The notes below the pieces were generated by a model. The model searched no databases. It saw only the letters and a program-made list of their open reading frames with translations, and had not been told where the DNA came from. The position numbers and the translations under genes are program-made. Below are positions 33,443 to 43,046 of a stretch of 64,000 bases of DNA, one piece after another; position 1 is the stretch's first letter, and every line of letters starts with the position of its first letter. The DNA comes from CAMDHY01 sp046156265 (lineage in GTDB: Bacteria; Pseudomonadota; Alphaproteobacteria; Rhizobiales; Segnochrobactraceae), in assembly GCF_046156265.1 (NCBI RefSeq), contig NZ_JAWDIR010000001.1, positions 1-64,000 of the forward strand, given 5' to 3'.

Positions 33443-34195
33443 CTACCCCGTCGCCAGCCACGTTCCGACCGAGCCGCTGAAGATAGACAGCAGCTCCTTC
33501 ACCGTGAACAGCAGCAACAGCATGCCGCCCGCCAGGAAAAACGGCACGGCGACGAAGAAGATTGGCACCGTCGGCGTCAGCTTGTTGACCAGGCCCGCCG
33601 CCAGGTTGACGATGATCGAGAACACGATGAAGGGGCTCGCGACACGCAGGGCGAGCAGGAAGGCTTCCGACAGCTGATCCGTGATCGCGACGAGGGCGAA
33701 CTGCGGAAGGAAGCCGCCCGACGGTGGCATCGCATCGTAGGAGGCGACGAGGCCGCGCAGGAGTTCCCAGTGCTGGTCGGTGACGAACAGCATGACGGTC
33801 GCCGTCATGGTCAGCAGGGTCGAGAGCGCTGGCAGTTGTTCACCTTCGTCGACCATCGCACCGGGCATGCCGCCGATACCGATCGACTGGGCGATCACCG
33901 CGGCAAAGGACTGCAGCGCCAGGAAGAAGAGGCGGCCGAGCAGGCCGATCAGCAGCCCGATAGCGCTCTCCGAGACGATCCCCGCCAGGAGGCTCGCCGG
34001 TGTCGCCCCCTCGGCGAGGGGAAGCACGGTCGGGTAGAGCGTCGGCGTCAGCGCCAGCGAGACGGCGATTGCGATGTAGAGCCGGACAGACGCCGGGATG
34101 CGGCTGCTCGAGAAGCCCGGCGCGATCAGGATGCAGCCGCCCACCCGGCAGAACACCAGGAACGTCGCCAGTAGAATCTCGGACGGCACCGCCAT
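33443..34195 (-). CDS. fliR: FliR flagellar export gate protein
   Basis: A 250-residue inner-membrane protein with about six hydrophobic segments. Family motifs: F-C-R-V-G-G near the first helix, P-x-x-S-S-S-R-I-P, G-L-L-I-G-L-L near 95, and the C-terminal P-I-F-F-V-A-V-P-F-F-L-A-G-G. With FliP and FliQ it builds the export gate. The start overlaps the flhA stop as TGATG. Confidence 0.93.
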   Translation of the reverse strand: MAVPSEILLATFLVFCRVGGCILIAPGFSSSRIPASVRLYIAIAVSLALTPTLYPTVLPLAEGATPASLLAGIVSESAIGLLIGLLGRLFFLALQSFAAVIAQSIGIGGMPGAMVDEGEQLPALSTLLTMTATVMLFVTDQHWELLRGLVASYDAMPPSGGFLPQFALVAITDQLSEAFLLALRVASPFIVFSIIVNLAAGLVNKLTPTVPIFFVAVPFFLAGGMLLLLFTVKELLSIFSGSVGTWLATG

Positions 34196-36291
34196 CAGGA
34201 GATGCTGCCGAGCGACTTGATTTCGACGCCCCGGGCGATCTCGACGTGGGACAGTACCGGCAGCGAGGGGAACATCCGCTCGACGATCATGCGCACGTAG
34301 GGGCGCGAATCGGGCGCGGTGACGACGACAAAGGAATGGTTCTGACGCAGACGCTCGCGGATCGCCGCCGAGGCCTCGGTCCCGAACTGCTCCACCAGCC
34401 GCGGGTCGATGTCGAACTCGACGACGTCGCCCTTGCCGTCGCGCTTCAGGCTCTGGTGGAAGGCGAGGTCCCAGCGGTTGCCGAGGCGCAGGACGTTCAG
34501 GACGCCGTTGGTCGCGAGGTCGCCGCAGATCTGCTGCGCGATCCGCATGCGCACATGCTCGGCGACCTGCTCGGAGCGGCGCGCATGCGGCACGATCTCC
34601 GCCACCGCCTCCAGGATCAGCTTCAGGTTGCGGATGGAGATGCGCTCGGCCAGCAGCAGCTTCAGCACTGCCTGCAGCCCCGAGTAGGAGATCTGCGAGG
34701 GGCAGATCTCCTCCATCAGCCGCTTGTATTCTGGCTCCAGGCGGTCGAGGAGGGAGCGCATGTCCTTGTAGGAAAGGAGCTGCGGCAGGTTGTTGCGGAT
34801 GACCTCGGCGAGGTGGGTCAGCACGACCGAGAGATTATCGACCGGAGCGAAGCCGTCGCGGCGCACCTCAGACGCGAAGGCCTCCGAGACCCAGACCGCA
34901 GGCAGACCGAACGCGGGCTCACGAACCTCGTCACCAGGCACATTCGGCTTGCGTCCGTCTCCGGTCACGACGAGGAGCTCGCCGATCCGCAATTCCTGAT
35001 TGGCGATGGCCGTGCCGTACAGCCGGATCTGGTAGCTCTTGGCCGCAACGCCGAGGTCGTCGGAGATCTTCACATCCGGAATGACGAAGCCGTACTGCTC
35101 GGCGAACTTGCGGCGCATCTTGCCGACGCGGTGCGAAAGCTCGGTCGGCGAGCGGAGGATGGCGTTGGCGAGTTGCTTGCCGACGACGAGTTCGAGTTCA
35201 GCGACACGCAGCGATTCCTTGACTGACTCGCGGGTCTCCCGGGCTTGCTTTTCTGTCTGCTGGCGCTGCTGTTCCTCGCGCGCGGCCTGCTTGGCGGCGA
35301 GTTGTCTCGGGATCGTGTAGCCGATGAAGGCCATGACGCCGCCGAGCACCATGAACGGCAGTGCCGGCAGTCCCGGCACGATGGCAAAGCCGAACATCAG
35401 GGCGGCGGCGACGAAAAGTGCCCGGGGGTAGGCGCCGAGCTGGCTCAGGATCGCCTGTTCGGCTGAGCCGCGAGTGCCACCCTTGGAGACCAGCAGGCCC
35501 GCCGCCAGCGAGACGATGAGCGCGGGGATCTGCGAGACGAGGCCGTCGCCCACCGACAGCCGCGTGAAGACGTCGGCCGCCTCGGCGAGCGGCATGTCAT
35601 GACGCGTCGTACCGATGATGATGCCGCCGAAGATGTTGACGGCGATGGTGATCAGGCTCGCGATCGCCTCACCACGGACGAACTTGGAGGCACCGTCCAT
35701 CGAGCCGAAGAAGGCGCTCTCCTCCTCGAGTTCGCGCCGCCGGCGCTGAGCCTCCTTGTCGTCGATCAGCCCGGCCGAGAGATCGGCGTCGATCGCCATC
35801 TGCTTGCCGGGGATCGCATCGAGGGTGAAGCGCGCGCCCACCTCGGCGATGCGCGTCGCGCCCTTGGTGATCACCAGGAAATTGACGGTGACCAGGATGA
35901 GGAAGACGACGATGCCGATGACGAAATCGCCGCTCATGACGAACTGAGAGAAGCCGGCGATGACGTGGCCGGCGGCCGTCACGCCCTCATTGCCATGCGC
36001 CAGGATCAGCCTGGTCGTGGCGATCGAGAGCGCCAGACGCATCAGTGTTGCGATCAGCAGGATCGTGGGAAAGGCAGAAAACTCGAGTGGCTTCTGAATC
36101 CACAATGCCACCATCAGGATGAGAACGGAGATCGCCACCGACATCGCAAGGCCGATGTCGATCAGGACTGTCGGGATCGGCAGAAACAGAACCGCCAGGA
36201 TCGCGACGATGCCGAGCGCGAAGCCGACGTCGTTCAGCGATTTGCGCTCCACGGCTGGCGTTGCAGCCAGGGTCGCGTTGGTTGGCTTCAC
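34195..36291 (-). CDS. flhA: FlhA flagellar export gate protein
   Basis: A 698-residue export-gate component. The N-terminal half (to about residue 330) has eight hydrophobic segments and the FHIPEP-family signature loop around residues 140-165 (V-I-T-K-G-A-x-R-I-A-E-V, then F-T-L-D-A-I-P-G-K-Q-M-A-I-D-A-D). The C-terminal half is the cytoplasmic ring that docks chaperone-cargo complexes. Length is normal. It lies 26 bases after fliQ and is coupled to fliR. Confidence 0.95.
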   Translation of the reverse strand: MKPTNATLAATPAVERKSLNDVGFALGIVAILAVLFLPIPTVLIDIGLAMSVAISVLILMVALWIQKPLEFSAFPTILLIATLMRLALSIATTRLILAHGNEGVTAAGHVIAGFSQFVMSGDFVIGIVVFLILVTVNFLVITKGATRIAEVGARFTLDAIPGKQMAIDADLSAGLIDDKEAQRRRRELEEESAFFGSMDGASKFVRGEAIASLITIAVNIFGGIIIGTTRHDMPLAEAADVFTRLSVGDGLVSQIPALIVSLAAGLLVSKGGTRGSAEQAILSQLGAYPRALFVAAALMFGFAIVPGLPALPFMVLGGVMAFIGYTIPRQLAAKQAAREEQQRQQTEKQARETRESVKESLRVAELELVVGKQLANAILRSPTELSHRVGKMRRKFAEQYGFVIPDVKISDDLGVAAKSYQIRLYGTAIANQELRIGELLVVTGDGRKPNVPGDEVREPAFGLPAVWVSEAFASEVRRDGFAPVDNLSVVLTHLAEVIRNNLPQLLSYKDMRSLLDRLEPEYKRLMEEICPSQISYSGLQAVLKLLLAERISIRNLKLILEAVAEIVPHARRSEQVAEHVRMRIAQQICGDLATNGVLNVLRLGNRWDLAFHQSLKRDGKGDVVEFDIDPRLVEQFGTEASAAIRERLRQNHSFVVVTAPDSRPYVRMIVERMFPSLPVLSHVEIARGVEIKSLGSIS

Positions 36292-36316
36292 TGCGGATCT
36301 CCCCCCGCGCCGGCTG

Positions 36317-36583
36317 TCAATAACCAGTCGCGATCCGGCCGTATACTTCTTCGGTGAAGGCGAAAATCTGCGCCCCGATGAAGGTTCCCGTCAGCGCCGT
36401 GACCACGAGGATCGTGATGATCTTCGGGATGAACGTCAGCGTGACTTCCTGAACCTGGGTCAACGCCTGAAAGAGAGCGATCGCGATGCCCACGACCATC
36501 GCGGCGGTAACAGCCGGGCCGGCCGCCAGGATGACGGTCCAGATCGTCGACTGGACGATATCGAGGGCGTCCGACTCATTCAT
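36317..36583 (-). CDS. fliQ: FliQ flagellar export gate protein
   Basis: An 88-residue protein with two membrane helices (about 18-42 and 53-77) and the FliQ linkers A-L-F-Q-A-L-T-Q-V-Q-E-x-T-L and F-I-P-K-I. It is the small gate subunit present in four copies in characterised gates. I chose ATG 36583 because it gives the family length and starts two bases after the flgD stop; the upstream extension is arginine-rich noise. Confidence 0.93.
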   Translation of the reverse strand: MNESDALDIVQSTIWTVILAAGPAVTAAMVVGIAIALFQALTQVQEVTLTFIPKIITILVVTALTGTFIGAQIFAFTEEVYGRIATGY

Positions 36584-36585
36584 GG

Positions 36586-36987
36586 CTAGGCGATGACCAC
36601 GCCGTCGTCGAGCTTGAGGGTCTTGCCATCCGCCAGGGTGCACACCGGGCCGTCGCTGGTGATCTTCACCGATACGACTTCACCGCTGATCTTTCCGTCG
36701 CCGGACGTGACCGTCCGGCCGATCATGTTCTCGGCGAGGCTGAGGGCCGACGAGGTGAGAAGAGAGTCGAGCTTGTTGTTGACCTGAACGCTCTGCTCGA
36801 CCTGCGAGAAGGAGGCGAGCTGCGCGATGTATTCGGTCGACTCCATCGGCTTGGTCGGATCCTGGGTCTTCATCTGGGTGACGAGCAGGCGCAGGAAGGC
36901 TTCCTGGTCGAGGGTCGAGCCCTGGGGACGCGCCGTCACCGGGTTGATCTGCTGTGTGCTTGCACCGAGTGCCGTCACGTCGGCCAT
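36586..36987 (-). CDS. flgD: FlgD hook-capping protein (short form)
   Basis: A 133-residue FlgD. The conserved N-terminal part has the signature D-Q-E-A-F-L-R-L-L-V-T-Q-M-K-T-Q-D-P followed by P-M-E-S-T-E-Y-I-A-Q-L-A-S-F-S-Q-V-E-Q, which is the most conserved stretch of the family. The C-terminal Ig/Tudor-like domains of the 230-residue enteric form are reduced to a short beta segment, as in other rhizobia. It caps the hook as FlgE assembles. Confidence 0.92.
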   Translation of the reverse strand: MADVTALGASTQQINPVTARPQGSTLDQEAFLRLLVTQMKTQDPTKPMESTEYIAQLASFSQVEQSVQVNNKLDSLLTSSALSLAENMIGRTVTSGDGKISGEVVSVKITSDGPVCTLADGKTLKLDDGVVIA

Positions 36988-37023
36988 GGCGTTCTCCTGT
37001 CCGCTGCGCGGAACGTCTTGTGA

Positions 37024-37443
37024 TCAGGCGGCTTCGGCGATGGAAAGGCTCGGGCGAGCCAGGATCTCGGCCTCGACAGGAAGCAGCCGGCGGATCTCGC
37101 GCAGCGCGTCGAAGCATCGGTCCGCCGCGACGAGCGCCTCGGCACTGGCGAGGCCGGACAGGATCGGCCCGCTCGAGAACGCCGAGCGCGTGCGGAACAT
37201 CAGGTTGGAGAAGAGCTTTTCCGCCGCGGCAGCATTCTGCGGGTCCATCAGCGCGGCCTGCAGCACGAAGTAGAGCTGACGCAGCGGCGTCGTCGTCTCT
37301 TCCGGCTGCAGGACGTGCCCTTCGAGCAGGAAGGTCGCATCGTTCAGGAGCTCGAGGGTGACCTTCCGGTTGGCGCGCAGGACGGCGCCGTTGATGAAGA
37401 CGCGGTCGCCCGCCTTCAGGGTGAGTTGCATGGGCTTGCTCAT
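37024..37443 (-). CDS. flbT: FlbT flagellin synthesis post-transcriptional regulator
   Basis: A 139-residue FlbT. The beta-rich N-terminus has L-K-A-G-D-R-V-F-I-N-G-A-V and a helical half with Y-F-V-L-Q-A-A-L-M-D-P. In Caulobacter FlbT binds the flagellin 5' leader and lowers its stability or translation until the hook is finished; in other species it can activate. The start overlaps the flaF stop by four bases. Its likely target here is the flagellin message at 56517. Confidence 0.93.
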   Translation of the reverse strand: MSKPMQLTLKAGDRVFINGAVLRANRKVTLELLNDATFLLEGHVLQPEETTTPLRQLYFVLQAALMDPQNAAAAEKLFSNLMFRTRSAFSSGPILSGLASAEALVAADRCFDALREIRRLLPVEAEILARPSLSIAEAA

Positions 37444-37787
37444 CTCAATCCATCCCTGACGGTGCGGTTGATGTCGATCAGCCCGGTGAAGCTCTGGCTC
37501 GCCCCGCTGAGCAGCCGATCGGCCTCGCGGATGACCCAGAGGCCGATCGAGATGAGGTCGGTGCGCAGCGGCCCGGAGAGGCTGTTGCCCGGATCCGACA
37601 GGTCGGAAATCAGGAAGCCCCAGAGCTGCTGGACGTAGCGCACCGCCTCGGTCGCCTCGGCGGAACGGGGATCGCCGGCCGCAGCTCGGGTCAGCAGCTC
37701 GATGCCGTGATCGAAGGCCAGCACCTCGCGGCTGCGGCGCTCCTGCGAGTCGTCGTCCGCGATCTCAGCATAGGACATTCTGTACAT
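37440..37787 (-). CDS. flaF: FlaF flagellar biosynthesis regulator
   Basis: A 115-residue helical protein of the FlaF family: Y-A-E-I near the N-terminus, a R-S-R-E-V-L-A-F-D-H-G-I helix, and L-W-G-F-L-I-S-D-L. In Caulobacter and Brucella FlaF is needed for flagellin synthesis and works against FlbT. ATG 37787 has GGAG six bases upstream; ATG 37778 is a weaker alternative. It is immediately downstream of flgL and coupled to flbT. Confidence 0.92.
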   Translation of the reverse strand: MYRMSYAEIADDDSQERRSREVLAFDHGIELLTRAAAGDPRSAEATEAVRYVQQLWGFLISDLSDPGNSLSGPLRTDLISIGLWVIREADRLLSGASQSFTGLIDINRTVRDGLR

Positions 37788-37801
37788 GTTCGCTCCGCTT
37801 A

Positions 37802-38851
37802 TCAGCGATAGTTGAGAATGCTGAGGTTCATGATCTTTGACGTCAACGAATAAGACATCTCGATCTGGGTACTCAGCGTGTCGATTTCGACTTTCTTTTC
37901 AGCCGGATCGACGCGCTCCTGGGCGATGATGCGATTGGCCACGATGTCGAGCTGGAGAGAAAGCCTGTCGTTGGCGACCTTGATCTCCTGCTGGGCGACT
38001 CCGAGACGTGCTTGCAGGCCGGCGAGGTCCGACAGGGCTCCGTTCAGCGTCGAAGCAGCATGATCGACGAGCACTTTCCGCGTATCGGACCGCAACTCGC
38101 CGGCACCGAGCCTCGACAGCATCGTGTATGCCTCGGCAAGCTTGCGCAGCCCTGTGTCGTTGGCGCTCGCCGACGTGGCGATCGTCCGGCTGCCGGAAAT
38201 TCGGCTCTGCTGGGCCGCATCGCTTGCCGACGACCAGTTCGCCTTCCACGACGCCTCGGAGAAGAGATCGGCGAATGCGCCGTTGAGGAAGGACTCCATG
38301 GCGGCAGGAGAAATGTTCTCGACGAGGGGGCTCGACTGCGGATCGGTGGCCGGAAGCCCGAAGGCTGCGGCGAAGGCCGCGTCGACAGCCTGCATCGGCG
38401 TCGTCTCGATGTCCGCCAGGGGCTTGGCGGTCGTGTTGATGCCACCGAACAGATAGGAACGGCCATCGCTGGAATTCATCGCGCTCGCGAAAGCCGTCAG
38501 GGCCGCGGACGCCTGGTCCTGCAGAAGCGCCACGGCGTGATCGGAGCCTGGCAGCGCGAGCGTCGAACGCAGGAGTTCGTTGGCGGTATCCGAGACGTTC
38601 TGCAGCGCCACCTGCGTCTGATCGAGACGTGCCACCGCCAGCGAGTTGCCTGTCCGCATCCCTTCCAGCCCGTCGAAGTCGTTGCGCAGGAAGACGAGCC
38701 TTCCGGACTGCGCACCGAGCGTCGTTCCGATATCGGCGTGTCGACCAGTGACGACTTCCGACGTTGCCCTCGCCAACTGCTGCTGCAGGCTCGTGAAGTT
38801 CGTCCGGGCGGACGCGGCGATGGACAGGCTCGAGATGAAACTGGTCCGCAT
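37802..38851 (-). CDS. flgL: FlgL hook-filament junction protein
   Basis: A 349-residue flagellin-like junction protein. The N-terminal coiled-coil D0/D1 segment (L-Q-Q-Q-L-A-R-A-T-S-E-V-V-T-G) and the C-terminal helix ending S-L-T-S-K-I-M-N-L-S-I-L-N-Y-R are standard. AGGA lies at good distance before ATG 38851. It joins FlgK and filament and is presumably chaperoned by the FlgN-like protein. Confidence 0.92.
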   Translation of the reverse strand: MRTSFISSLSIAASARTNFTSLQQQLARATSEVVTGRHADIGTTLGAQSGRLVFLRNDFDGLEGMRTGNSLAVARLDQTQVALQNVSDTANELLRSTLALPGSDHAVALLQDQASAALTAFASAMNSSDGRSYLFGGINTTAKPLADIETTPMQAVDAAFAAAFGLPATDPQSSPLVENISPAAMESFLNGAFADLFSEASWKANWSSASDAAQQSRISGSRTIATSASANDTGLRKLAEAYTMLSRLGAGELRSDTRKVLVDHAASTLNGALSDLAGLQARLGVAQQEIKVANDRLSLQLDIVANRIIAQERVDPAEKKVEIDTLSTQIEMSYSLTSKIMNLSILNYR

Positions 38852-38855
38852 GAGA

Positions 38856-40313
38856 CTATCCTGCTGAGGCGAGCAGCGTCTTGAACAGCTCGTCGATGAT
38901 CGAGATCAGCTTGGCGGAGGCGGCGTAGGAGCGCTCCAGCTGCAGCTGATTGGCGTATTCCTCGTCGAGGTTCACGCCCGTGGCGTTCGACAGTGACTCC
39001 GAGGCACGAGACAGCACGGCGGTCTGATATTCGGTCTCTGTCGTCGCGGTCTGGCGGCGGCTCTCCAGCCAGCCGACGGAGGCGGTGGCAAAATCGGCGA
39101 GGCTCGAGGGGCTCGCCAGACCGGTATCGCCCGCGAAGGACTGCGAGGCATTGGTCGCCACTGCGAGGGCGAGCAGGCGGTCCGGGTAGGCCGCGGACCC
39201 CGATGCGTTGTAGCGGTAGTCGGCACCGTTGACGCCGCCGTCGCGGATGAGGTCGACGGAGCCGCCGGCCGCGGGATCGACCGCGCTGCTGAGGCGAATG
39301 CGGCTGGCGATCCCCGCCGTGCCCGCGTCGGGGATCGTCGCGCCGCCGTCATTGAAGATGCCCGCCAGTGCCGGCCCTCCGGCACCCGACTGGTCGAGTT
39401 CCGCGAACGCCGTGATCACGCCACGGGCGACCTCGTCGAGCTGGCGCTGGTAGCTCAGCGAGACGTCGTCCCGCAGACGCGCGAGGCCGGCGAGGCGTCC
39501 GTCGCGCAGCGGCATGCCGGCCGCCTCGCTCGTCACCGGCACGCCGTCGATCATCACGGCGTTGCCGACGGTATCGGCGAGATAGACGTGGGTCGGATTG
39601 AAGGAAACCGCGCGCGCGCGTCCCTCGAACAGCGTGACGCCACTGTCCGTATAGATCGCGAGATCGTTGTTCTCCCGCGTGATGGTCGTGACGCCGAGTT
39701 CCTCCGACAGTGCGGCGAGGACACCGTCGCGCTTGTCGAGCATGTCGGTGACGTCCGCACCCAGCGCGGTCCCGGCAACGACGGCACTGTTGAATTCCGA
39801 GAACTGCCCGAGAAGATTGTTGATGCGCGCAACCGACGTCGCCATGTCCGCGTCGGCGTCGCGGCGGACCGTGATCACCGCCGAGGCAGCCGAGTTCAGC
39901 GTGTCGACGAGATCGCGACCGGCCGTCACGACGCCCTGGCCGAAGAGCGGGTCGTCCGGCGCATTGGAGTACTGCGCTACGGCCGTCGAGAAGGCACCGA
40001 TCTTCGCCGCCGGCGACTGCTGCAGTTGCGGGTCGGCAACGGTCTCGGCGAGTTGCTTCAGGCCGTTGAGCATCGCCTGCTGCCCCGCCGCCCGAGATGT
40101 GGCGTCGAGCATGCGGGTGTAGAGCGGTGCATCGGCCGCCCGCGTCACCTGGGGGATGCGGGCGGCGCCGTCGGCGGTGGTCGTCGTCGTGGCGATCTTG
40201 CGCGAGTATTGGGGGTCGTTCGCTCCGGACACGTTGCGTCCGGAGACCGAGACCTGCGTCGACGTCGCCTGCAGCGACGACCGTGCAGTGTGAAATGCAG
40301 CTGTCAGGCTCAT
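38856..40313 (-). CDS. flgK: FlgK hook-associated protein 1
   Basis: A 485-residue hook-filament junction protein. The N-terminus has the rod/hook-family helix with S-S-L-Q-A-T-S-T-Q-V-S-V-S-G-R-N-V and the C-terminus ends in the conserved helix N-L-D-E-E-Y-A-N-Q-L-Q-L-E-R-S-Y-A-A-S-A-K. Length is on the short side compared with enteric FlgK (about 547), mainly in the variable middle. It is five bases upstream of flgL. Confidence 0.93.
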   Translation of the reverse strand: MSLTAAFHTARSSLQATSTQVSVSGRNVSGANDPQYSRKIATTTTTADGAARIPQVTRAADAPLYTRMLDATSRAAGQQAMLNGLKQLAETVADPQLQQSPAAKIGAFSTAVAQYSNAPDDPLFGQGVVTAGRDLVDTLNSAASAVITVRRDADADMATSVARINNLLGQFSEFNSAVVAGTALGADVTDMLDKRDGVLAALSEELGVTTITRENNDLAIYTDSGVTLFEGRARAVSFNPTHVYLADTVGNAVMIDGVPVTSEAAGMPLRDGRLAGLARLRDDVSLSYQRQLDEVARGVITAFAELDQSGAGGPALAGIFNDGGATIPDAGTAGIASRIRLSSAVDPAAGGSVDLIRDGGVNGADYRYNASGSAAYPDRLLALAVATNASQSFAGDTGLASPSSLADFATASVGWLESRRQTATTETEYQTAVLSRASESLSNATGVNLDEEYANQLQLERSYAASAKLISIIDELFKTLLASAG

Positions 40314-40354
40314 CCGCGACCCCGTCTACCGGTTCGGTGCCTTCGCTCGGCCCA

Positions 40355-41611
40355 TCACCGCTTCAGGTTCATCAGGACATCCAGCAACTCGTTGCCCGTC
40401 TGGAAGCTCTTCGAGTTGGCGGTGTAGTCGCGCTGGGCGATGATCATGTCGGTGAGCTCGGTCGCCATGTCGACGTTCGACTGCTCGAGCGCGCCGGAGA
40501 TGACGCCGCCGTAGCCGCCCTCGGTCGGGAAGCCCATCTGCACCGCGCCGGAATCCGTCGTCGTCGCGAAGACGTTGCCGGGCATGGGCTGCAGGCTGTC
40601 GGGACTCGAGACGTCGGCGAGCGGGATGCGGAAGGCCGGCAGCTTGGCGCCGTTCTCGTAGACGGCATAGACCGTGCCGTCGCCTTCGATGGCGATATCG
40701 GACACGACGCTCGGAGCACTGCCGTTCACGGCGACGTTGATGGGCGTGTAGTCGGTCGCGAGCTGTGTCATCGAGCTCACGTCGAGCTCCAGCGTCTCGC
40801 CGCCGGGAATGTCGATCGACAGCATGTCGCCACTGGTGAGGTTGCCGTCCTCGTCGAACTCGAGCGTCTGCGTCCCGATCGCGGCGTCGGCATAGGGGAA
40901 GCCGCCGTCGGCCGCGGCGCCGGCCTGGTCATAGACTGCCATTTCCCACGAAGCCGGGCTTTCGGACGTCTTCGTCATGTAAATGTCGAGGACGACCTCA
41001 TTGCCGAGCTTGTCGTAGGCGATCATCGACGACTTCACCGAAGTCTCGGCATTGGCATTGTTCGAGGACGGCAGCGGCCCCGTCACGACATCGTTCGTCG
41101 ACGGCAGGTTCGCCGTGAAGACGCCCTCGGTGCTGGCCTTGGCCTGCAGATTCATGTTGGAGAGATTGATCGGCTCGAGATTGCCAAAGCCGTTCAGCTC
41201 GACCGACTTCGGGCCGTTGCTGATGTCGTAGCCCATCAGCGTGTAGCCGCTGGAGTTGACGAGGTTGCCGGTGTTGCCGTCGATCACGAAGGCGCCCGCG
41301 CGAGACAGGAACGGATTGCCCGTCGCATCGGTCACCGCGAAGAAGCCACGCCCCTGGATCGCGAGGTCGGTCGGCGACGTCGTGTAGTTCAGCGCACCCT
41401 GCTGCGACACGGAATAACGGACGTTGGTGACGACCGCGCCGGAGTTGTAGTTGTTCTTCCCACTCTCGAGAATGAGCGAAGAGAAATCGGTCCACGCCCG
41501 CTTGTATCCAGTGGTACCGGCGTTGGCGATATTGTCAGCAATGGTGCTCAGCCGGTTGGACTGTGCATTCATGCCGGAGACGCCGGTGCGCAGAACGCCA
41601 TAGAGGCTCAT
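40355..41611 (-). CDS. flgE: FlgE flagellar hook protein
   Basis: A 418-residue hook subunit. N-terminal signature N-R-L-S-T-I-A-D-N-I-A-N-A-G-T-T-G-Y-K, G-R-G-F-F-A-V at about residue 87, and the C-terminal helix with D-M-I-I-A-Q-R-D-Y-T-A-N-S-K and T-G-N-E-L-L-D are present. The length equals typical hook proteins. It starts a hook/junction subcluster 78 bases after fliI, a gap that may hold a separate promoter. Confidence 0.95.
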   Translation of the reverse strand: MSLYGVLRTGVSGMNAQSNRLSTIADNIANAGTTGYKRAWTDFSSLILESGKNNYNSGAVVTNVRYSVSQQGALNYTTSPTDLAIQGRGFFAVTDATGNPFLSRAGAFVIDGNTGNLVNSSGYTLMGYDISNGPKSVELNGFGNLEPINLSNMNLQAKASTEGVFTANLPSTNDVVTGPLPSSNNANAETSVKSSMIAYDKLGNEVVLDIYMTKTSESPASWEMAVYDQAGAAADGGFPYADAAIGTQTLEFDEDGNLTSGDMLSIDIPGGETLELDVSSMTQLATDYTPINVAVNGSAPSVVSDIAIEGDGTVYAVYENGAKLPAFRIPLADVSSPDSLQPMPGNVFATTTDSGAVQMGFPTEGGYGGVISGALEQSNVDMATELTDMIIAQRDYTANSKSFQTGNELLDVLMNLKR

Positions 41612-41689
41612 CGTGGGAGTCCTTCAAGTGACTGATTGAGGAGAAGATGGAATGGCTCGCTTGCGCGAGGCTGGCGCTCGTCCTCGCCG

Positions 41690-43015
41690 TTACTGCGGCG
41701 CCAGCGACTGTGCGAGTTCGGAGAAAACATCACGGCACAAGGGGTTCTCGGGCCCCTGCCTGAGGGCGTCGTAGAGGCGGGTGGTGATCGAGACCGCCTG
41801 ATCGAGTTCCGGATCACTGCCGGGGTGGTAGCCGCCGAGAAGGCGCAGGTCGCGGGTGTCCTCGAAACGCGCGACCAGCCGGCGCAGGCGGACGACGAGC
41901 TCGCGCTGCTCCTTTGTCCACACCAGGTCGGAAAGCCGTGAGATCGAGCCGAGGATGCTGACCGCTGGAAAGCGGCCCTGATCCGCAATGGCGCGGTCGA
42001 GCACGATATGGCCGTCGAGAGTGCCGCGGATCGCGTCGGCGACGGGATCGTTGTGGTCGTCGCCATCAACCAGCACGGAGAACACGCCGGTAATGGTGCC
42101 GGTCCCTTCCGGGCCGGGGCCGGCTCGCTCCAGGAGCCGCGGCAGATCGCTGAAGGTGCTCGGAGCATAGCCGCGGGCCACAGCCGGCTCCCCGGCCGCC
42201 AGCGCCACGTCGCGCGAGGCGTGGGCATAGCGGGTGACCGAATCGATGATGAGCAGCACCGAGCGACCGCGGTCGCGGAAGTATTCGGCTGCGCACATCG
42301 CGGTCTGCGGCGCCAGCCGGCGCATCATCGGGCTCTCGTCACCCGTCGACACGACGACGACCGACCGGTGCCGGTTCGCAGCGAGCGGGCCCTCGAGGAA
42401 CTCGCGGACCTCGCGGCCACGCTCGCCGACGAGACCGATGACGACGACGTCGAACTGCTCGGCGCGCGCGAACATCGACAACAAGGTCGACTTGCCGACG
42501 CCCGAACCGGCGAAGATGCCGATGCGCTGGCCCTCGCAGATCGGCGTGAACAGATCGACCACCTTGATGCCGGTGCGCAGCGGCTTGCGGATGCGTCCGC
42601 GCGTCATCGCCGCCGGCGGCGGGGCCTCCGTCGGCAGCATGATCTCGCCCTGCGGCAGCGGCCCGCCGCCGTCGATCGGTTCGCCGAGGGCGTCGATGAC
42701 GCGGCCGATCCAGGCGTCGGACGGGGCGAGGCCCTTGCGGCCCACCCGGAACGCGACATCGCCGACGCCGACCGAACCATTGTTGTCGAAGGATTTGACG
42801 GTCGCGCCGGCCTCGTCGATCTGCACTACTTCGCCGATCGATGGCCGTCCGGCGCTCTCGAAGCCGATTCGCTCTCCGAGCGAGACGAAGCGCGACAGCC
42901 CCGAGACGCGATAGTGGCTCGGCGAGACCTCGCGGACGATGCCCCCGACGCGCACGAGCGGCACGTTCGCACTGCAATCGTCGATGGTGGCGGCGAGACG
43001 CGCGAGCGAACTCAT
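41690..43015 (-). CDS. fliI: FliI flagellum-specific ATPase
   Basis: A 441-residue ATPase that powers export substrate unloading. Walker A A-G-S-G-V-G-K-S-T (169-177), the G-E-R-G-R-E-V segment (198-204) and Walker B L-L-I-I-D-S (254-259) followed by V-T-R-Y-A are all present, with the family's R-G-Y-x-P-S motif near 285. ATG 43015 fits the family N-terminus; longer frames add Arg-rich noise. The cytoplasmic ring contacts FliH- and FliJ-like proteins. Confidence 0.95.
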   Translation of the reverse strand: MSSLARLAATIDDCSANVPLVRVGGIVREVSPSHYRVSGLSRFVSLGERIGFESAGRPSIGEVVQIDEAGATVKSFDNNGSVGVGDVAFRVGRKGLAPSDAWIGRVIDALGEPIDGGGPLPQGEIMLPTEAPPPAAMTRGRIRKPLRTGIKVVDLFTPICEGQRIGIFAGSGVGKSTLLSMFARAEQFDVVVIGLVGERGREVREFLEGPLAANRHRSVVVVSTGDESPMMRRLAPQTAMCAAEYFRDRGRSVLLIIDSVTRYAHASRDVALAAGEPAVARGYAPSTFSDLPRLLERAGPGPEGTGTITGVFSVLVDGDDHNDPVADAIRGTLDGHIVLDRAIADQGRFPAVSILGSISRLSDLVWTKEQRELVVRLRRLVARFEDTRDLRLLGGYHPGSDPELDQAVSITTRLYDALRQGPENPLCRDVFSELAQSLAPQ

Positions 43016-43046
43016 CGGGCGAAAACTCCGTCGCTGTGGGGCCGGC